Below are positions 8,748-18,266 of a DNA stretch of 64,000 bases, one piece after another; position 1 is the first letter of the stretch, and each line of letters begins with the position of its first letter. The DNA comes from Sthenelais limicola (lineage: Eukaryota; Annelida; Polychaeta; Phyllodocida; Sigalionidae): the NCBI GenBank assembly GCA_942159475.1, contig OW804097.1, positions 5,299,685 to 5,363,684 of the forward strand, in the 5' to 3' direction. A program made the position numbers and the translations under genes. Below the pieces are notes generated by a model. The model was given only the letters and a program-made list of their open reading frames with translations, did no database searches and was not told where the DNA came from.

Positions 8748-10661
8748 TTATTTCATCCTGGTCAGTCCGAAATTGGCAGCGTAATATGGTGAGGCGGGGG
8801 AGGGGGCAGGGATATGCTCGAGGGAACGAGAGCCAGTCCTAGCGCCTGGAGTGGCCTCTCCCTCCTCTCGATCTAGGTCTTGGAGGGCTAGGGCTACAGG
8901 GTGGTGGGTTGGGGGTCCTATTGGGATCTTCTCTCGGGGCTTAAGGTTTCTCAGACAACACAAAAGGTTGACTTTGCCTCTTGGGGCGAGCCCCTTTCGG
9001 CGGAGGTAGATTATTCCCAGGGTCATGACTCCTAGGAAAGTGGGGATGAGAGTGGCTATACCCCAGATAGAACTTTCGGACCAAGGGGTGGAGGAAATCA
9101 GGGGGGAAATGGGTTTAGGAAAATCTGTCAGGGCTAGTAAGGGTATTTCAGCTCTTGGCAGGAAAGTCAACTGCTGATCTAAATGGGGGTAAAGGGATAA
9201 TTTGCCATAAGTCAGATTAAACCCGGGGAGGGGCATAATCTTGGGGGTGGGGAGGGTTATATGGGACTCATGGCGTTGGATGCTACTCACACGCCAATCC
9301 TTTCCGACCAGGAGACAACCGCCTTCTAAAATCACCCTGGCATGCCGATGATACGTTTGTATCACTGGTTTTTGCCCAGGGCACCTCAAGATTGTTTCCA
9401 GAGGTTCATAAATAGCCAGAATTACAGAAGAAATGGACTCTCCCTCTCTAAACACTTGGTTTGTTAAGTTATTTCTTTTTACAATCTGCGCCTTACAAAG
9501 GTCTGGCTTTTTACCTAAAATAATATTTGTTTCGCAGGTCGGGGTTAGATGCTCTATTGCAGCTGAGCAAATCTGGGGTTCAAACCCGATACAATGCTGA
9601 GGAAGAAATGACGCGCTGGATATGCTATCTAGGGCCACCTCCTCTTCTCCTACCAACTTTCTCAGGTGGTCAGCACCATATGGGACCGGAAAATACTTTA
9701 ATCTATAGTGTAAAAATTGAGTGCCTGAAACTGCCGGAATTACTGTCTGGTATATTAGCTCCTGTTCGCCGTCTAATAATAGTCGAACGTTCAGGTGTCT
9801 ATAATACCAGCGGTTATCTTGTGGGGTGTAATGTTTCCCTTCTTGTAATTTAGACAATATTTCTGCTAAGTAGGCCAGTGGTAAAATCTGGTCTGTTAAG
9901 AATCCCCTTTCCAGCTGAATGCGCTGGCGATAAAATAATTCGTTTTGACGGTGGTAATTTTCCACCGCCCTACTCACTCGCTGCAATAGAATATCCACTT
10001 CCCTTTTCATATGAATTCTATGAATATCTTTACTGAAACCATTTAACTGTGTTAGAATGTCTGTCACTTGGCGGGAGATGTTACTTGCTGCAGCTTGGAG
10101 CTGCGCGATGTCCAAGCGGTTCTCTGTCATGTAGAGCCTTGTCTGATTCAACACCGACACCATTTCTTCCTGACAATGGGCCAATGCGCTCTCGCTAGCC
10201 TGAGCTTCTTGTACTGCAGACCTTAATTCGTTCACCTGACCTACAGTAGCGGTGCCAAACAAGGCACGGCTTAGCGAGCCCACAAAATTGAATAGGCCTC
10301 TCTTCCTTCGGGTGTCTTGTTGGACTGGTGTTGGAATCTCTGCCTGGAGGAAACCCATGTGCTCCTCCCAGGCACTGACATCTCCGCCTCCCACAACCTC
10401 CGCCTGTCTGAGTTCTCCAATTCGCCTTCTTAGGACGGAGACCCAAGCACTGACAGGAGGGGGCGTGGGGGGGTGTAGAACGATCACTGTTGTCCAAGTC
10501 GCGGTCAGGGCTCTGACCTCCCCTTCCTCATACACCAACACCCCTTCCTCCTCAAACAAATCGCCATTAGCCATCATAGCCAGGGTGATTATGAGGAGGG
10601 ACTGGAAGGTGTAGGTTGAGAGAAGTCCGTCACTGGTGGTGCCCCTGGGTCGAACTCCCAT
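8748..10661 (-). CDS. env: Envelope-like glycoprotein of element 2, 637 aa, baculovirus F/errantivirus type
   Basis: The start is the ATG at 10659-10661, which overlaps the end of pol by 73 nt. Visible parts are a hydrophobic signal-like segment at residues 18-32 and a furin-type RRKR site at 118-121. A glycine/hydrophobic stretch starting GLFNFVG follows directly. Next come a heptad-like region, a cysteine-containing ectodomain and a transmembrane segment near residues 528-552, then an 85-residue cytoplasmic tail. A basic cleavage site followed by GLFNF...LFGT is typical of baculovirus F proteins and insect errantivirus Env. The frame is unbroken. Expression probably needs a spliced mRNA because env is in a different frame and far from the LTR promoter. 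Function is inferred from family features only. Confidence 0.85.
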   Translation of the reverse strand: MGVRPRGTTSDGLLSTYTFQSLLIITLAMMANGDLFEEEGVLVYEEGEVRALTATWTTVIVLHPPTPPPVSAWVSVLRRRIGELRQAEVVGGGDVSAWEEHMGFLQAEIPTPVQQDTRRKRGLFNFVGSLSRALFGTATVGQVNELRSAVQEAQASESALAHCQEEMVSVLNQTRLYMTENRLDIAQLQAAASNISRQVTDILTQLNGFSKDIHRIHMKREVDILLQRVSRAVENYHRQNELFYRQRIQLERGFLTDQILPLAYLAEILSKLQEGKHYTPQDNRWYYRHLNVRLLLDGEQELIYQTVIPAVSGTQFLHYRLKYFPVPYGADHLRKLVGEEEVALDSISSASFLPQHCIGFEPQICSAAIEHLTPTCETNIILGKKPDLCKAQIVKRNNLTNQVFREGESISSVILAIYEPLETILRCPGQKPVIQTYHRHARVILEGGCLLVGKDWRVSSIQRHESHITLPTPKIMPLPGFNLTYGKLSLYPHLDQQLTFLPRAEIPLLALTDFPKPISPLISSTPWSESSIWGIATLIPTFLGVMTLGIIYLRRKGLAPRGKVNLLCCLRNLKPREKIPIGPPTHHPVALALQDLDREEGEATPGARTGSRSLEHIPAPSPASPYYAANFGLTRMK

Positions 10662-13600
10662 GGTTGGGGCTGTGGTGGGGGTGACGGTGGGGGTGGGGGT
10701 GTAGGTGGTGGTGATGGTGGTGGCGATGGTGGGGGTATACAGGGCAGCTTCCTCGGCCTCTGCACGGGTGAAGTGGGCGTGGCTGGGTTTGGTGAGGAGT
10801 CAGGCCTTTCCCTCTTAGTAGAGCCTAGAGGGTGGAACACTTTGATCCTCTTTTCAGTGCATTCAGAGGTGGTGGTCAAGGCCTTGGGTTTAGGGCACTT
10901 GGTTGGGGTCTCTATCCTCCCTCTTTTTGCCCTTGACCTTGTAACAGGACCTGGTGGTGGTGTGCGCGGGGGAGCAGTCTCCACAGCAACGGCTGGTGGC
11001 AGGGGTCGGCGCAATGTAACTGGCTTGGGTGAAGCTAGTACTAGCACCTTCTCCCTCGGCGGTCGCTGCTGGGGTGGGCGTGGCACTTGTTGTGGTTGAG
11101 GTGGGCGTGGCACTTGGTCCTCGTCCTCCACGTGCATGTGCTCGTCCTCTGGTTGCTCTGCTCTCGCTTGGTCTTCCTGTTCTATCTGAATTGGAGGAGG
11201 CATGTTTGGTATGGGTAAATAAACAGTGTCGGGCACTGCCCTAGGCTGGGGTGGGGGAGGTGGTGGAACATGAACTTGTTGAGCTTTTTGGGCTTGTCTC
11301 CGAGCCTTATTTCTCTTTCCTTGACCCGCCCTCGGTTGCCTAGTTCTCAGTATATCCCATTCTATTTCCCCAGATACCATTTTTACCCTATCCCTATTTA
11401 TACGCCTGCGTTCACCCTGGGGTCCCCTCATAGTTAGGGTGGTACCCCTTATCCCCGTTATTACATAACCATGATCCCACTTGGGATCTAATGGAGCGCT
11501 GGTGCCTGATAGCACCACCACATGATCCCCTATTTTTAGATCCTTTGCATTTGCTCTGGCCCTTAATCTCTCATAATTAGCCACTCTACTGGCCTCAGTG
11601 CGCTCAGCAGCTTCTCTGAACGCATCTGTTAAGGCCTGTAGGCGCTCACTGAGTACGGCATCTTCTGTTCCCTCTGGAGTGGGGAATATTTTAGAAAAGG
11701 GATATCTTGGATTGGTGCCAAAAGTTAAAAAATATGGTGTAAAACCAGTTACACAAGAAGTGGAGACTCTATGTGCCCAGAGGGTTGGACCTAAATGGCT
11801 CTCCCACTCTGCTGGTCTTGCATTGATGAATTTTCTTAGTATATTTTTAAAAGTTTTGTTAAATCTTTCGATTTTACCGTTTGTCTGGGGGTGAAAAGCT
11901 GTAGAATGCCTTACTTCAGTGCCTATGGATTTAAGGTACCCTTCCACTTGCTGGTTCATAAATTCAAGTCCCCGGTCGGTGATGAGCACCTCTGGGGGGC
12001 CATACCTAGGGACATATTCATTAGCCAGATAATCAGCAATGTTTTTAGCTGCTTTGGAGGGTATGGGTTTGACTTCTACCCAGCCAGTTGCGTGATCTAT
12101 TACAGTCAAGATGTATCTATTACCTTTATCAGAGACTGGGAAGGGACCACAGAGATCCATTCCCAGTATCTGACCAGGATATTTTGCTATTGGCATCGCA
12201 GTAGGAGGTACACGCGCCCTACCCACTCTGTTTACAGCACACCTAGCGCATCGGATTAAGACATTATAGGTATCTCTTCTCATGGTGGGCCATTTATAAG
12301 CCTCTTGGATCCTATCTAGGGTCTTCCTCATGCCCTGGTGGCCTACTTCAGTGTGGGCGCGCCTCACTACTCTATGCCTAGCTGAGGGTGGCAGGACCAG
12401 GCGGGGGTAGGCTGGCTTGCCTGGGGGAGGGGTGAGAGTAAACAGCATGCCATCAATTATGGTGTAATCCCCCTCATCCTCCATCCCCTGTTGAAATTGT
12501 TCCAACTCCCTCTGTTCTAAACGTATTTTGTCTTTCTCGAGTTTATCAAATTCCCAAGGAATCTCATCTATCTCCTCCAAGGCACAGACTTCAAGAGAAC
12601 TGAGAGTCGGCCCTTCCTTCTTGGGGTTTGTTTTTATTCGAGAAAGCATGTCTGCCCGGATATTGTTTGCCCCTTTTCTATATTCAATGGGAGCCCCAAA
12701 CTCTGCTATTAATACCGCCCATCTTTGAATTTTGGTGTTTTTAACTTCTCCCACAAACAGAGACTTTAAAGGCTTGTGGTCAGTGTAAATTTTGAATTCG
12801 CTACCCTGTAGATAAGGTCTGAGCTTGTTTAAGGCATACACGATTGCATAAGCTTCCTTTTCAATCGTAGCCCAATTGAGTTGTGGCCCAGAGAGTTGTT
12901 TAGAGATATACTGAACTGGCCTCTCTATGCCTTCACTATCAGACTGGACCAATATGGCCCCTATTGCGTAATCACACGCATCGCTATAGAGACGATAAGG
13001 CTTATCCAACTGGGGGTGCGCCATTACTCTATCTGAAGTTAGTAATTCCTTCAGAGTTTCAAATGAGCTTTGCTGCTCTTCCAACCATTCGAACCTGGCA
13101 TACTTTTTGGTAAGTTTGACCAAGGGATGAGCTACCTTAGCATAATCTGGGATACATTGACGGTAATACCCAGTCATTCCTAGGAAGGAGCGAATTCCGC
13201 TCACATCCTCTGGAGGCAGCATATCCCTGATAGCGCTACATTTATCTGGGTGGGAATTAATTCCATCTTTTGAAACTTGGTAGCCGAGGAGATCTACCTT
13301 TTCTTGTTTGAAAATACATTTACTCTTTTTGACTGTAATTCCGTATTCTTCTAATTTATCAAACACCAGAGCCAAATGGTGATCATGCTCCTCTTCAGAT
13401 TTGGAATAGATTACAATATCATCTATGAAAGTCATGCAAAATTTGCCAATAAATTCCGAAAACATTTTGTTCATGGCCCGTTGGAAGACGGCTGGTGCGT
13501 TAGTGAGTCCAAAAGGCATCCTACGGAATTGAAATAGGCCCCTATGACACACAAACGCTGTCTTTTCCATGCTATCCGGGTCCATCTCTACTTGCCAGTA

Positions 13601-14413
13601 GCCGCTTTTTAGGTCGATGGTGGAAAAGACAGTTGATCCTGCTAAACTGTCAAAAATATCTTGAATATTTGGAAGTGGATGAGCATCCTTTTTGCTTACC
13701 GAGTTTAGTTTTCTGAAATCGACACAAGGTCTATTGCTCCCATCTTTCTTTGGGACCAACAATATCGGGCTTCCCCATGCTGAGCTGCTGGGTTCTATTA
13801 CTCCCAGCTCCAGCATTTCATCTAATTCTTTATCTACAAGTTTTCTCTTGGCCAGGGGCAAACGATAGGGGCGTTGATTAATTGGACGTGCATTTCCAGT
13901 ATCTATGTGCATTTTCACATCTTTAAAGGTACCTAATTTTCCCTGCTTTCCTATGCCAAAAACAGCGGGGTATTTTTCTTCCCATGCTTCTGCCTCTGTG
14001 TGGATAGAGGCGAATTCTTGATCTGCACTACCCACTTGTTGCCTTCTGTAACTTTTTCCTTCCAAAATTACCTTCCTTTTTCTGAAGCTAATTTGGGCAT
14101 CTAATATAAATAAGGCATCATCCCCCAGAAGCAGTTCATGGTGAAGTTTTCTTACAATATAAACTGGAAATGAGCTACCCCCCAAGTTAACTATCGCCTG
14201 CCCTTCAGTTTTAAGATCATGACCAGAGAGTGATTTAAGAGATTCCCCCTTTGTCAATACGAGAGGCCGATGATGGGTTTTGCAAAAGGCTCTCCATACA
14301 TCCTCCCGCATTAGACTCCTTGATGCGCCGGTATCAATGAGGGCACGCATCTCCATCCCCGCCACTGAGATGGAGAGGCAGAACCTCTCATCCGGCGTTT
14401 CTATTCCCCCTGG
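10589..14413 (-). CDS. pol: Pol polyprotein of element 2: protease, RT, RNase H, integrase, Pro-rich tail
   Basis: The frame is open from 14413, in the -1 frame relative to gag, to the stop at 10589. It starts without an ATG, almost directly at the protease (DTGAS). RT follows, with VPKKDG, DLKSGYWQ, PFGLTNAP and the catalytic FIDD near residue 315, then RNase H. Integrase has an H-x4-H and C-x2-C zinc finger near residues 675-715 and a D, D, E triad near 737, 797 and 833 with D-x35-E spacing. A GPY/F-like region (PLDPKWDHGY) follows. The last roughly 220 residues are an unusual Pro-, Gln- and Arg-rich tail ending in polyproline blocks. No break was found, so the protein looks functional. Confidence 0.93.
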   Translation of the reverse strand, partial: PGGIETPDERFCLSISVAGMEMRALIDTGASRSLMREDVWRAFCKTHHRPLVLTKGESLKSLSGHDLKTEGQAIVNLGGSSFPVYIVRKLHHELLLGDDALFILDAQISFRKRKVILEGKSYRRQQVGSADQEFASIHTEAEAWEEKYPAVFGIGKQGKLGTFKDVKMHIDTGNARPINQRPYRLPLAKRKLVDKELDEMLELGVIEPSSSAWGSPILLVPKKDGSNRPCVDFRKLNSVSKKDAHPLPNIQDIFDSLAGSTVFSTIDLKSGYWQVEMDPDSMEKTAFVCHRGLFQFRRMPFGLTNAPAVFQRAMNKMFSEFIGKFCMTFIDDIVIYSKSEEEHDHHLALVFDKLEEYGITVKKSKCIFKQEKVDLLGYQVSKDGINSHPDKCSAIRDMLPPEDVSGIRSFLGMTGYYRQCIPDYAKVAHPLVKLTKKYARFEWLEEQQSSFETLKELLTSDRVMAHPQLDKPYRLYSDACDYAIGAILVQSDSEGIERPVQYISKQLSGPQLNWATIEKEAYAIVYALNKLRPYLQGSEFKIYTDHKPLKSLFVGEVKNTKIQRWAVLIAEFGAPIEYRKGANNIRADMLSRIKTNPKKEGPTLSSLEVCALEEIDEIPWEFDKLEKDKIRLEQRELEQFQQGMEDEGDYTIIDGMLFTLTPPPGKPAYPRLVLPPSARHRVVRRAHTEVGHQGMRKTLDRIQEAYKWPTMRRDTYNVLIRCARCAVNRVGRARVPPTAMPIAKYPGQILGMDLCGPFPVSDKGNRYILTVIDHATGWVEVKPIPSKAAKNIADYLANEYVPRYGPPEVLITDRGLEFMNQQVEGYLKSIGTEVRHSTAFHPQTNGKIERFNKTFKNILRKFINARPAEWESHLGPTLWAHRVSTSCVTGFTPYFLTFGTNPRYPFSKIFPTPEGTEDAVLSERLQALTDAFREAAERTEASRVANYERLRARANAKDLKIGDHVVVLSGTSAPLDPKWDHGYVITGIRGTTLTMRGPQGERRRINRDRVKMVSGEIEWDILRTRQPRAGQGKRNKARRQAQKAQQVHVPPPPPPQPRAVPDTVYLPIPNMPPPIQIEQEDQARAEQPEDEHMHVEDEDQVPRPPQPQQVPRPPQQRPPREKVLVLASPKPVTLRRPLPPAVAVETAPPRTPPPGPVTRSRAKRGRIETPTKCPKPKALTTTSECTEKRIKVFHPLGSTKRERPDSSPNPATPTSPVQRPRKLPCIPPPSPPPSPPPTPPPPPSPPPQPQPWEFDPGAPPVTDFSQPTPSSPSS

Positions 14414-15579
14414 TTAACATATTTGGCTGGCTTTTGAGTGGTAGAGGCCATCTGCATGGCCGCCACCACTGCAGCCTGTACATGTGCATAGCGGTGGGAA
14501 CATTCTCTTGCGAAGTGTCCCTCCTCCCCACACTCATAACAGACATTTTTACCCCTAAACCTCTTCCCTCCTCCCTGCTTATTTTTTTCCGGTCCTGGAT
14601 TATCATTTCCCTTCCCCTTCCCTTTCCCTGGGTGATTTACTACCTGAGAACTGGCGATCGGGGGTGGGGGATAGGACGTGTTGAAATATGGGGGATACAT
14701 AGGCAACATGGGTGTCTGAAAGGGGTACTGGGGTGCTGCACCTGATTGGGGAACGATCACTGTGGGGTTGGATGGTTTCCCCGTCTCCATCCTCTCTACT
14801 AATTTCGTAAGGTAATTCACCTTAGACTCCAAATCAGCTATCAGCTTCCAATCTGAAGCATCTTCTGGATTTGGCCCAGAGGGGGCCATTTTCTTAGGGA
14901 GGATAGCCCCAATTTCCATTGGTTCATCCTTCCTATCCCCTCTGGTAGGTTGTCCTGCCAGAGCGAATGTGTGAGCCGCAGCTGAGGCTTGTCTTATTGC
15001 CTCAGCCAGGGTATCAGGGCGAGCAGCAAATACGTCATGACGTATTTGCTCATCCCTGAGTCCCAACACAAAATTCCTGACCAACGTCTCTTGGACTATC
15101 TCGTGGTCCAGGTTATCCACGCTGTAAGCCCTCTGAGACGCTAGTTGGAACTTGCGTCCGTATTGTTTTGCATCCTCATATGGGAGCTGATAGAGATCGG
15201 TGAGCCTTGCTCGCAGCTGCTGTTCCTCCTCTTCATTCATGAAGAGGCGGAAAATCTCAGCCCTCGCCAGATCCCATGTCCTATTGGCCGGTACCTGTAG
15301 GAATCCTGCCACGCACCTCGCTAGAGGCCCGCTGGCAAGAGTTCCCAAAAGCTCTAGAGTGAGCGTATCATTCGCTACACAGTAGGCTTTTGCCCTGCTT
15401 ATTCCATCTAGCCACTCTCTCAAAGTGTCCTTATTGGACCCATCATTTACTCCTAGCATGGCGCCATGGCGTTCCATGCGCCTTCTGACCTCCTTAATAG
15501 CTGCAAACCTGGCCCTCCTTTGACCCTCGTCAAGCATGGCCAAGTCCGCGGCATTGAGATCCCAATTGATGTCCGCCAT
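14401..15579 (-). CDS. gag: Gag protein of element 2, 392 aa
   Basis: The start is the ATG at 15577-15579, shortly after the 5' LTR leader. Residues 1-210 form a helical capsid-type retrotransposon Gag domain with a PYEDAKQYGRKF stretch. A Pro-rich spacer follows. A single CCHC zinc knuckle, CYECGEEGHFARECSH, lies about residues 348-363 and would bind genomic RNA. The frame ends in a short overlap with pol, which is read after a -1 shift. The length is normal for the group, in contrast to the 837-aa Gag of element 1. Confidence 0.92.
   Translation of the reverse strand: MADINWDLNAADLAMLDEGQRRARFAAIKEVRRRMERHGAMLGVNDGSNKDTLREWLDGISRAKAYCVANDTLTLELLGTLASGPLARCVAGFLQVPANRTWDLARAEIFRLFMNEEEEQQLRARLTDLYQLPYEDAKQYGRKFQLASQRAYSVDNLDHEIVQETLVRNFVLGLRDEQIRHDVFAARPDTLAEAIRQASAAAHTFALAGQPTRGDRKDEPMEIGAILPKKMAPSGPNPEDASDWKLIADLESKVNYLTKLVERMETGKPSNPTVIVPQSGAAPQYPFQTPMLPMYPPYFNTSYPPPPIASSQVVNHPGKGKGKGNDNPGPEKNKQGGGKRFRGKNVCYECGEEGHFARECSHRYAHVQAAVVAAMQMASTTQKPAKYVNQGE
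14406..14410 (-). promoter_or_regulatory. Candidate gag-pol frameshift zone: G5 run in a 13-nt overlap
   Basis: The pol frame is closed by TAA at 14414-14416 and gag ends with TAG at 14401-14403, so the shift must occur within 14401-14413. The only homopolymer there is GGGGG, read as CAG GGG GAA TAG. It does not match the canonical X XXY YYZ heptamer, unlike element 1. The exact site is therefore inferred. Confidence 0.5.
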
Positions 15580-15920
15580 GTTTTACACTTTGTTGAGAGA
15601 GTGAGAGTAAAGAAAAAAAAAGAAAACTAGATGGCACAAGGTACAGAGTTATAACCAACAGAACCCAGAACCTAGCAAAGTTTTTGCCCCGAACATTGCT
15701 CACCCACTCTCCTTGTATTATGAGTGTTTGAGTGTGATCATTCTCCCAACCCTATACAGTGGCCCAGATCCACCCTCCATACATCCCATAAATACAATTT
15801 ATAAGCTCAATCAGAGTTTTTAGAGTTCCACTCACCTACTCTTCCAGCTCATCCTGCCTCTCCTAGGCTATGTCTCACTTCCAGTCAGAAGATTGGGTTG
15901 TTGCTCAACTTAGCAACAAG

Positions 15921-15939
15921 TCCCAGAAGTGGTTCGCCA
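15921..15939 (-). other. Candidate tRNA primer-binding site of element 2
   Basis: One base from the LTR end (TTACA), the minus strand reads TGGCGAACCACTTCTGGGA. This is the same geometry as in element 1 (TGGCGGACAACC). The tRNA was not identified. Confidence 0.55.
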
Positions 15940-15940
15940 G

Positions 15941-16519
15941 TGTAAAGAAGCACTAAGGGTTTTTAGCCCATAGGTTCAGTAAGATGAAGAAGTGAGACAA
16001 GAAGTCCGAGGTTGTAGTTCGTCTGGATTCGGCCTAGGCGGTGGTGACTCAGCGAGTAACAGAGTGCCTAGGTCCGAATGGTCACTTTATTTTATACTCC
16101 ACAATCATGAATTATTCATACAATCAAACCCAGGAAATATTCCACTAGCTCTTCCCCTTCCCTCTAATTGGTTGAGGGAGAGAGAATCTTCCTTGCCCAC
16201 ACGCCGACCTCTGCTCCCCAGGCAGAGACCATATATGGAATGCACGCAGGTCGGATCCCTCTCCTCAGCCTTCCCCCTCCCACCCCTTACTCATGGATCC
16301 CATGGCTCGTGCCAGCCCCCCCTCCCTCTTGGCCCTTCCCCCCTCTTGATACCCCAGAGCAGTGTATAAGTAATTAGGTCGGGCTGGGGGAGGTGGGGTG
16401 AGCCCTGAGTGGCTCATCCCCCCCTCCCTCCTGGCCAGGCCACGTGTGGCGTGCGTGCCCTGACCATGATCAGGGCTAAATAGGTCGGGTCTGGGATCCA
16501 AAGATGCCAATTCTTTACA
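15941..16519 (-). repeat. 5' LTR of element 2
   Basis: This is the second 579-bp LTR, visually identical to 7208-7786 (constant offset 8733). It carries the same TATA-like motif and an AATAAA at 16086-16091. As the upstream LTR for minus-strand transcription it would supply the promoter. Confidence 0.95.
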
Positions 16520-16799
16520 ATGTATTCATGCGACCTCAAGGACTAGACACGCCAAAGATGAAGCTACTTTATGAAGCTACTTTACATGAAGTTACTTTAC
16601 TGTTTATTGACCCCCAGAAATATTGGAAAGTTTTTTTTTCAAAACGGAAATATCAAACTGAAAATCTAGAAATACTTATTAGATTATTAGACTGTTTACT
16701 ATCATTGGAATCGGTTTGATCTCATCTCTTCAAATATAATAGTATCTCAAAATCTATTTTTTGCGACCTATGACTCATTTTCCAGAAACACATCACATA
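16520..16799. mobile_element. MITE-A copy, right half, resumed after LTR element 2
   Basis: The half begins with the ATGT target duplication and ends TATGACTCATTTTCCAGAAA...CATCACA. Most of it is the reverse complement of 6923-7207, so this is the other arm of the hairpin. Confidence 0.8.
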
Positions 16800-16812
16800 G
16801 ATTATTGATTAG

Positions 16813-16984
16813 ACTTAATGGTTACTAACATACCCCACTCATTATGTCCATTTCAGACTGTCCTGCTGGCTGTTCCCTGTGCACTGCTCCTGATGTTTGC
16901 ACTTAATGGTTACTAACATACCCCACTCATTATCTTCAGACTGTCCTGCTGGCTGTTCCCTGTGCACTGCTCCTGATGTTTGCA
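16813..16984 (+). repeat. Tandem duplication of intron end plus truncated exon
   Basis: An 88-bp unit (16813-16900) is repeated at 16901-16984 with a small difference (GTCCATTTCAG versus CTTCAG). Each copy holds an acceptor and the first part of the next exon. The junction has short GCACT microhomology. The first copy has no donor and meets TAA after 16 codons, so only the second can serve as the exon. Confidence 0.85.
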
Positions 16985-17029
16985 CTGGATGTGCTGACAA
17001 CTACTTCAAGGCCAACACAGACTGCAAAC
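16940..17029 (+). CDS. Cys-rich gene, exon 2 found (6-Cys module)
   Basis: The acceptor is TATCTTCAG and the donor is GTAAGA. The exon is 90 nt, phase 1-1. It encodes a canonical module, CPAGCSLCTAPDVCTGC followed by NYF and a final Cys. A truncated upstream copy of the same exon start is present at 16857. Confidence 0.85.
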
Positions 17030-17074
17030 GTAAGAACATCATTCATCAGTGAGACCAGCAGTGGACATTCCATT

Positions 17075-17484
17075 TGTGATATGTTTCAGGAAAATGAGTC
17101 ATAAGTCGCAAAAAATGGAATTTGAGATATTATTATATTTGAAAAGATGAGATCAAGCCGATTCCAATGATAGTAAACAGTCTTATAATCAAATAAGTAT
17201 TTCTAGATTTTAAGTCTGATATTTTTATTGTGGAAAAAAAAGTTTGCAATATTTCTGGGGGGTAATAGACAGTACAGTAACTAAATGTAGTCCATATGAG
17301 GACCTTTAAAACCAAAGGATATATGACATAGAATGTCCTGAGATTTGATACCTCAATTGACATATCCATACGTGACACACTCTCCGAAATTCAGAATATT
17401 CCAATAATTTGATCTTGTGAAAAAAACGCTTTGAAAAATATCAATTTTGCGACTTTATGACTCATTTTCCTGAAACACATCACA
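17075..17484. mobile_element. MITE-A, full copy (410 bp)
   Basis: The copy begins TGTGATATGTTTCAGGAAAA and ends with the inverted form TTTTCCTGAAACACATCACA. The inverted repeats extend about 39 bp and include ATGAGTCATAAGTCGC. There is no coding capacity. It lies exactly 45 nt after the donor of the exon at 16940. Confidence 0.9.
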
Positions 17485-18161
17485 TTGAATGCCACATGAT
17501 AGATCTCTAATTGGAAAAACATGATTTAAAACAGACTCTATTTCTGAAACATGCATTCTAAAATGTTTCACACTCATCCATCTTTAGAAAGTTCATAGGA
17601 AATGCATACTAATGGTCCTGTCCTGTTCTTGACTTGCAATAGTGATAGTCATGAATTGTACACTAGTACTCTCGGTTCTAAAATAAACGTGCTTTTTATG
17701 CACAAATGCACAAAACATAAAGACCTGCAACATTTAGCTTCACTTCCCTAATGACATTTGACGCTATCAAGCTGAACCATTTAGTAATTGTTTTTTGATA
17801 AGACTTGTACTCATCAATTGATTTCTGTCTGAGATTTCAAGTATATAATAACAACGTGATTTGTGATTTCATTGTACATTATCTCCAATAACATGTGTAT
17901 TAATCTGCATTACATCTCCTTAACGGGTGTTTATGTAAGACTGACGCCCGCAATCCATCACATCTAACCCCTGGCGTTAGTGGCTAGTGTACTATTACAA
18001 AATTTATTTGATTGATGTACTTCCTGACATGAAATTGTAAAGTTAAAGTTATGTAAACTACATATTTTTGAACTTGTATACATGAGATTATCGGGTCTCC
18101 TGAAATTGTATTGCAATAAAAACATTTAAAAGTAAATAAAATTGTGTGTTCATGATTGCAG
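17485..18161. other. Intron sequence, nothing recognised
   Basis: AT-rich intron between two module exons. I see no further cysteine-module exon or transposon border. Confidence 0.6.
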
Positions 18162-18266
18162 CCTGCAAATCCATGGCCAACATACCTAATGATGCAGAAT
18201 GCCAAGCCTGTCACAGTAAGGACACACGTGGAGTCTACTACTCTAAAACTGATAACCAGTGCCAAC
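18162..18266 (+). CDS. Cys-rich gene, exon 3 found (4-Cys module)
   Basis: The acceptor is CATGATTGCAG and the donor is GTAAGT. The exon is 105 nt, phase 1-1. It encodes a four-cysteine module with C-x11-C-x2-C and an RGVYY core, resembling the exon at 6791. The two may be a distinct module subtype. Confidence 0.8.

Larger units (their letters stand above)
7208..16519 (-). mobile_element. Complete env-bearing Gypsy/errantivirus-like LTR element 2 (9312 bp)
   Basis: Two 579-bp direct repeats (7208-7786 and 15941-16519), both TGTAAAG...CTTTACA, flank gag, pol and env on the minus strand. The insertion is bounded by a 4-bp duplication ATGT (7204-7207 and 16520-16523). The LTRs look identical by eye, so the copy is recent. 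All three large frames are open. The host site is a MITE-A copy; a related uninterrupted copy at 46741-46770 shows the same sequence across the junction. The env type is that of insect errantiviruses and baculovirus F proteins. It is an endogenous element in a host intron and may or may not be active. Confidence 0.95.
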
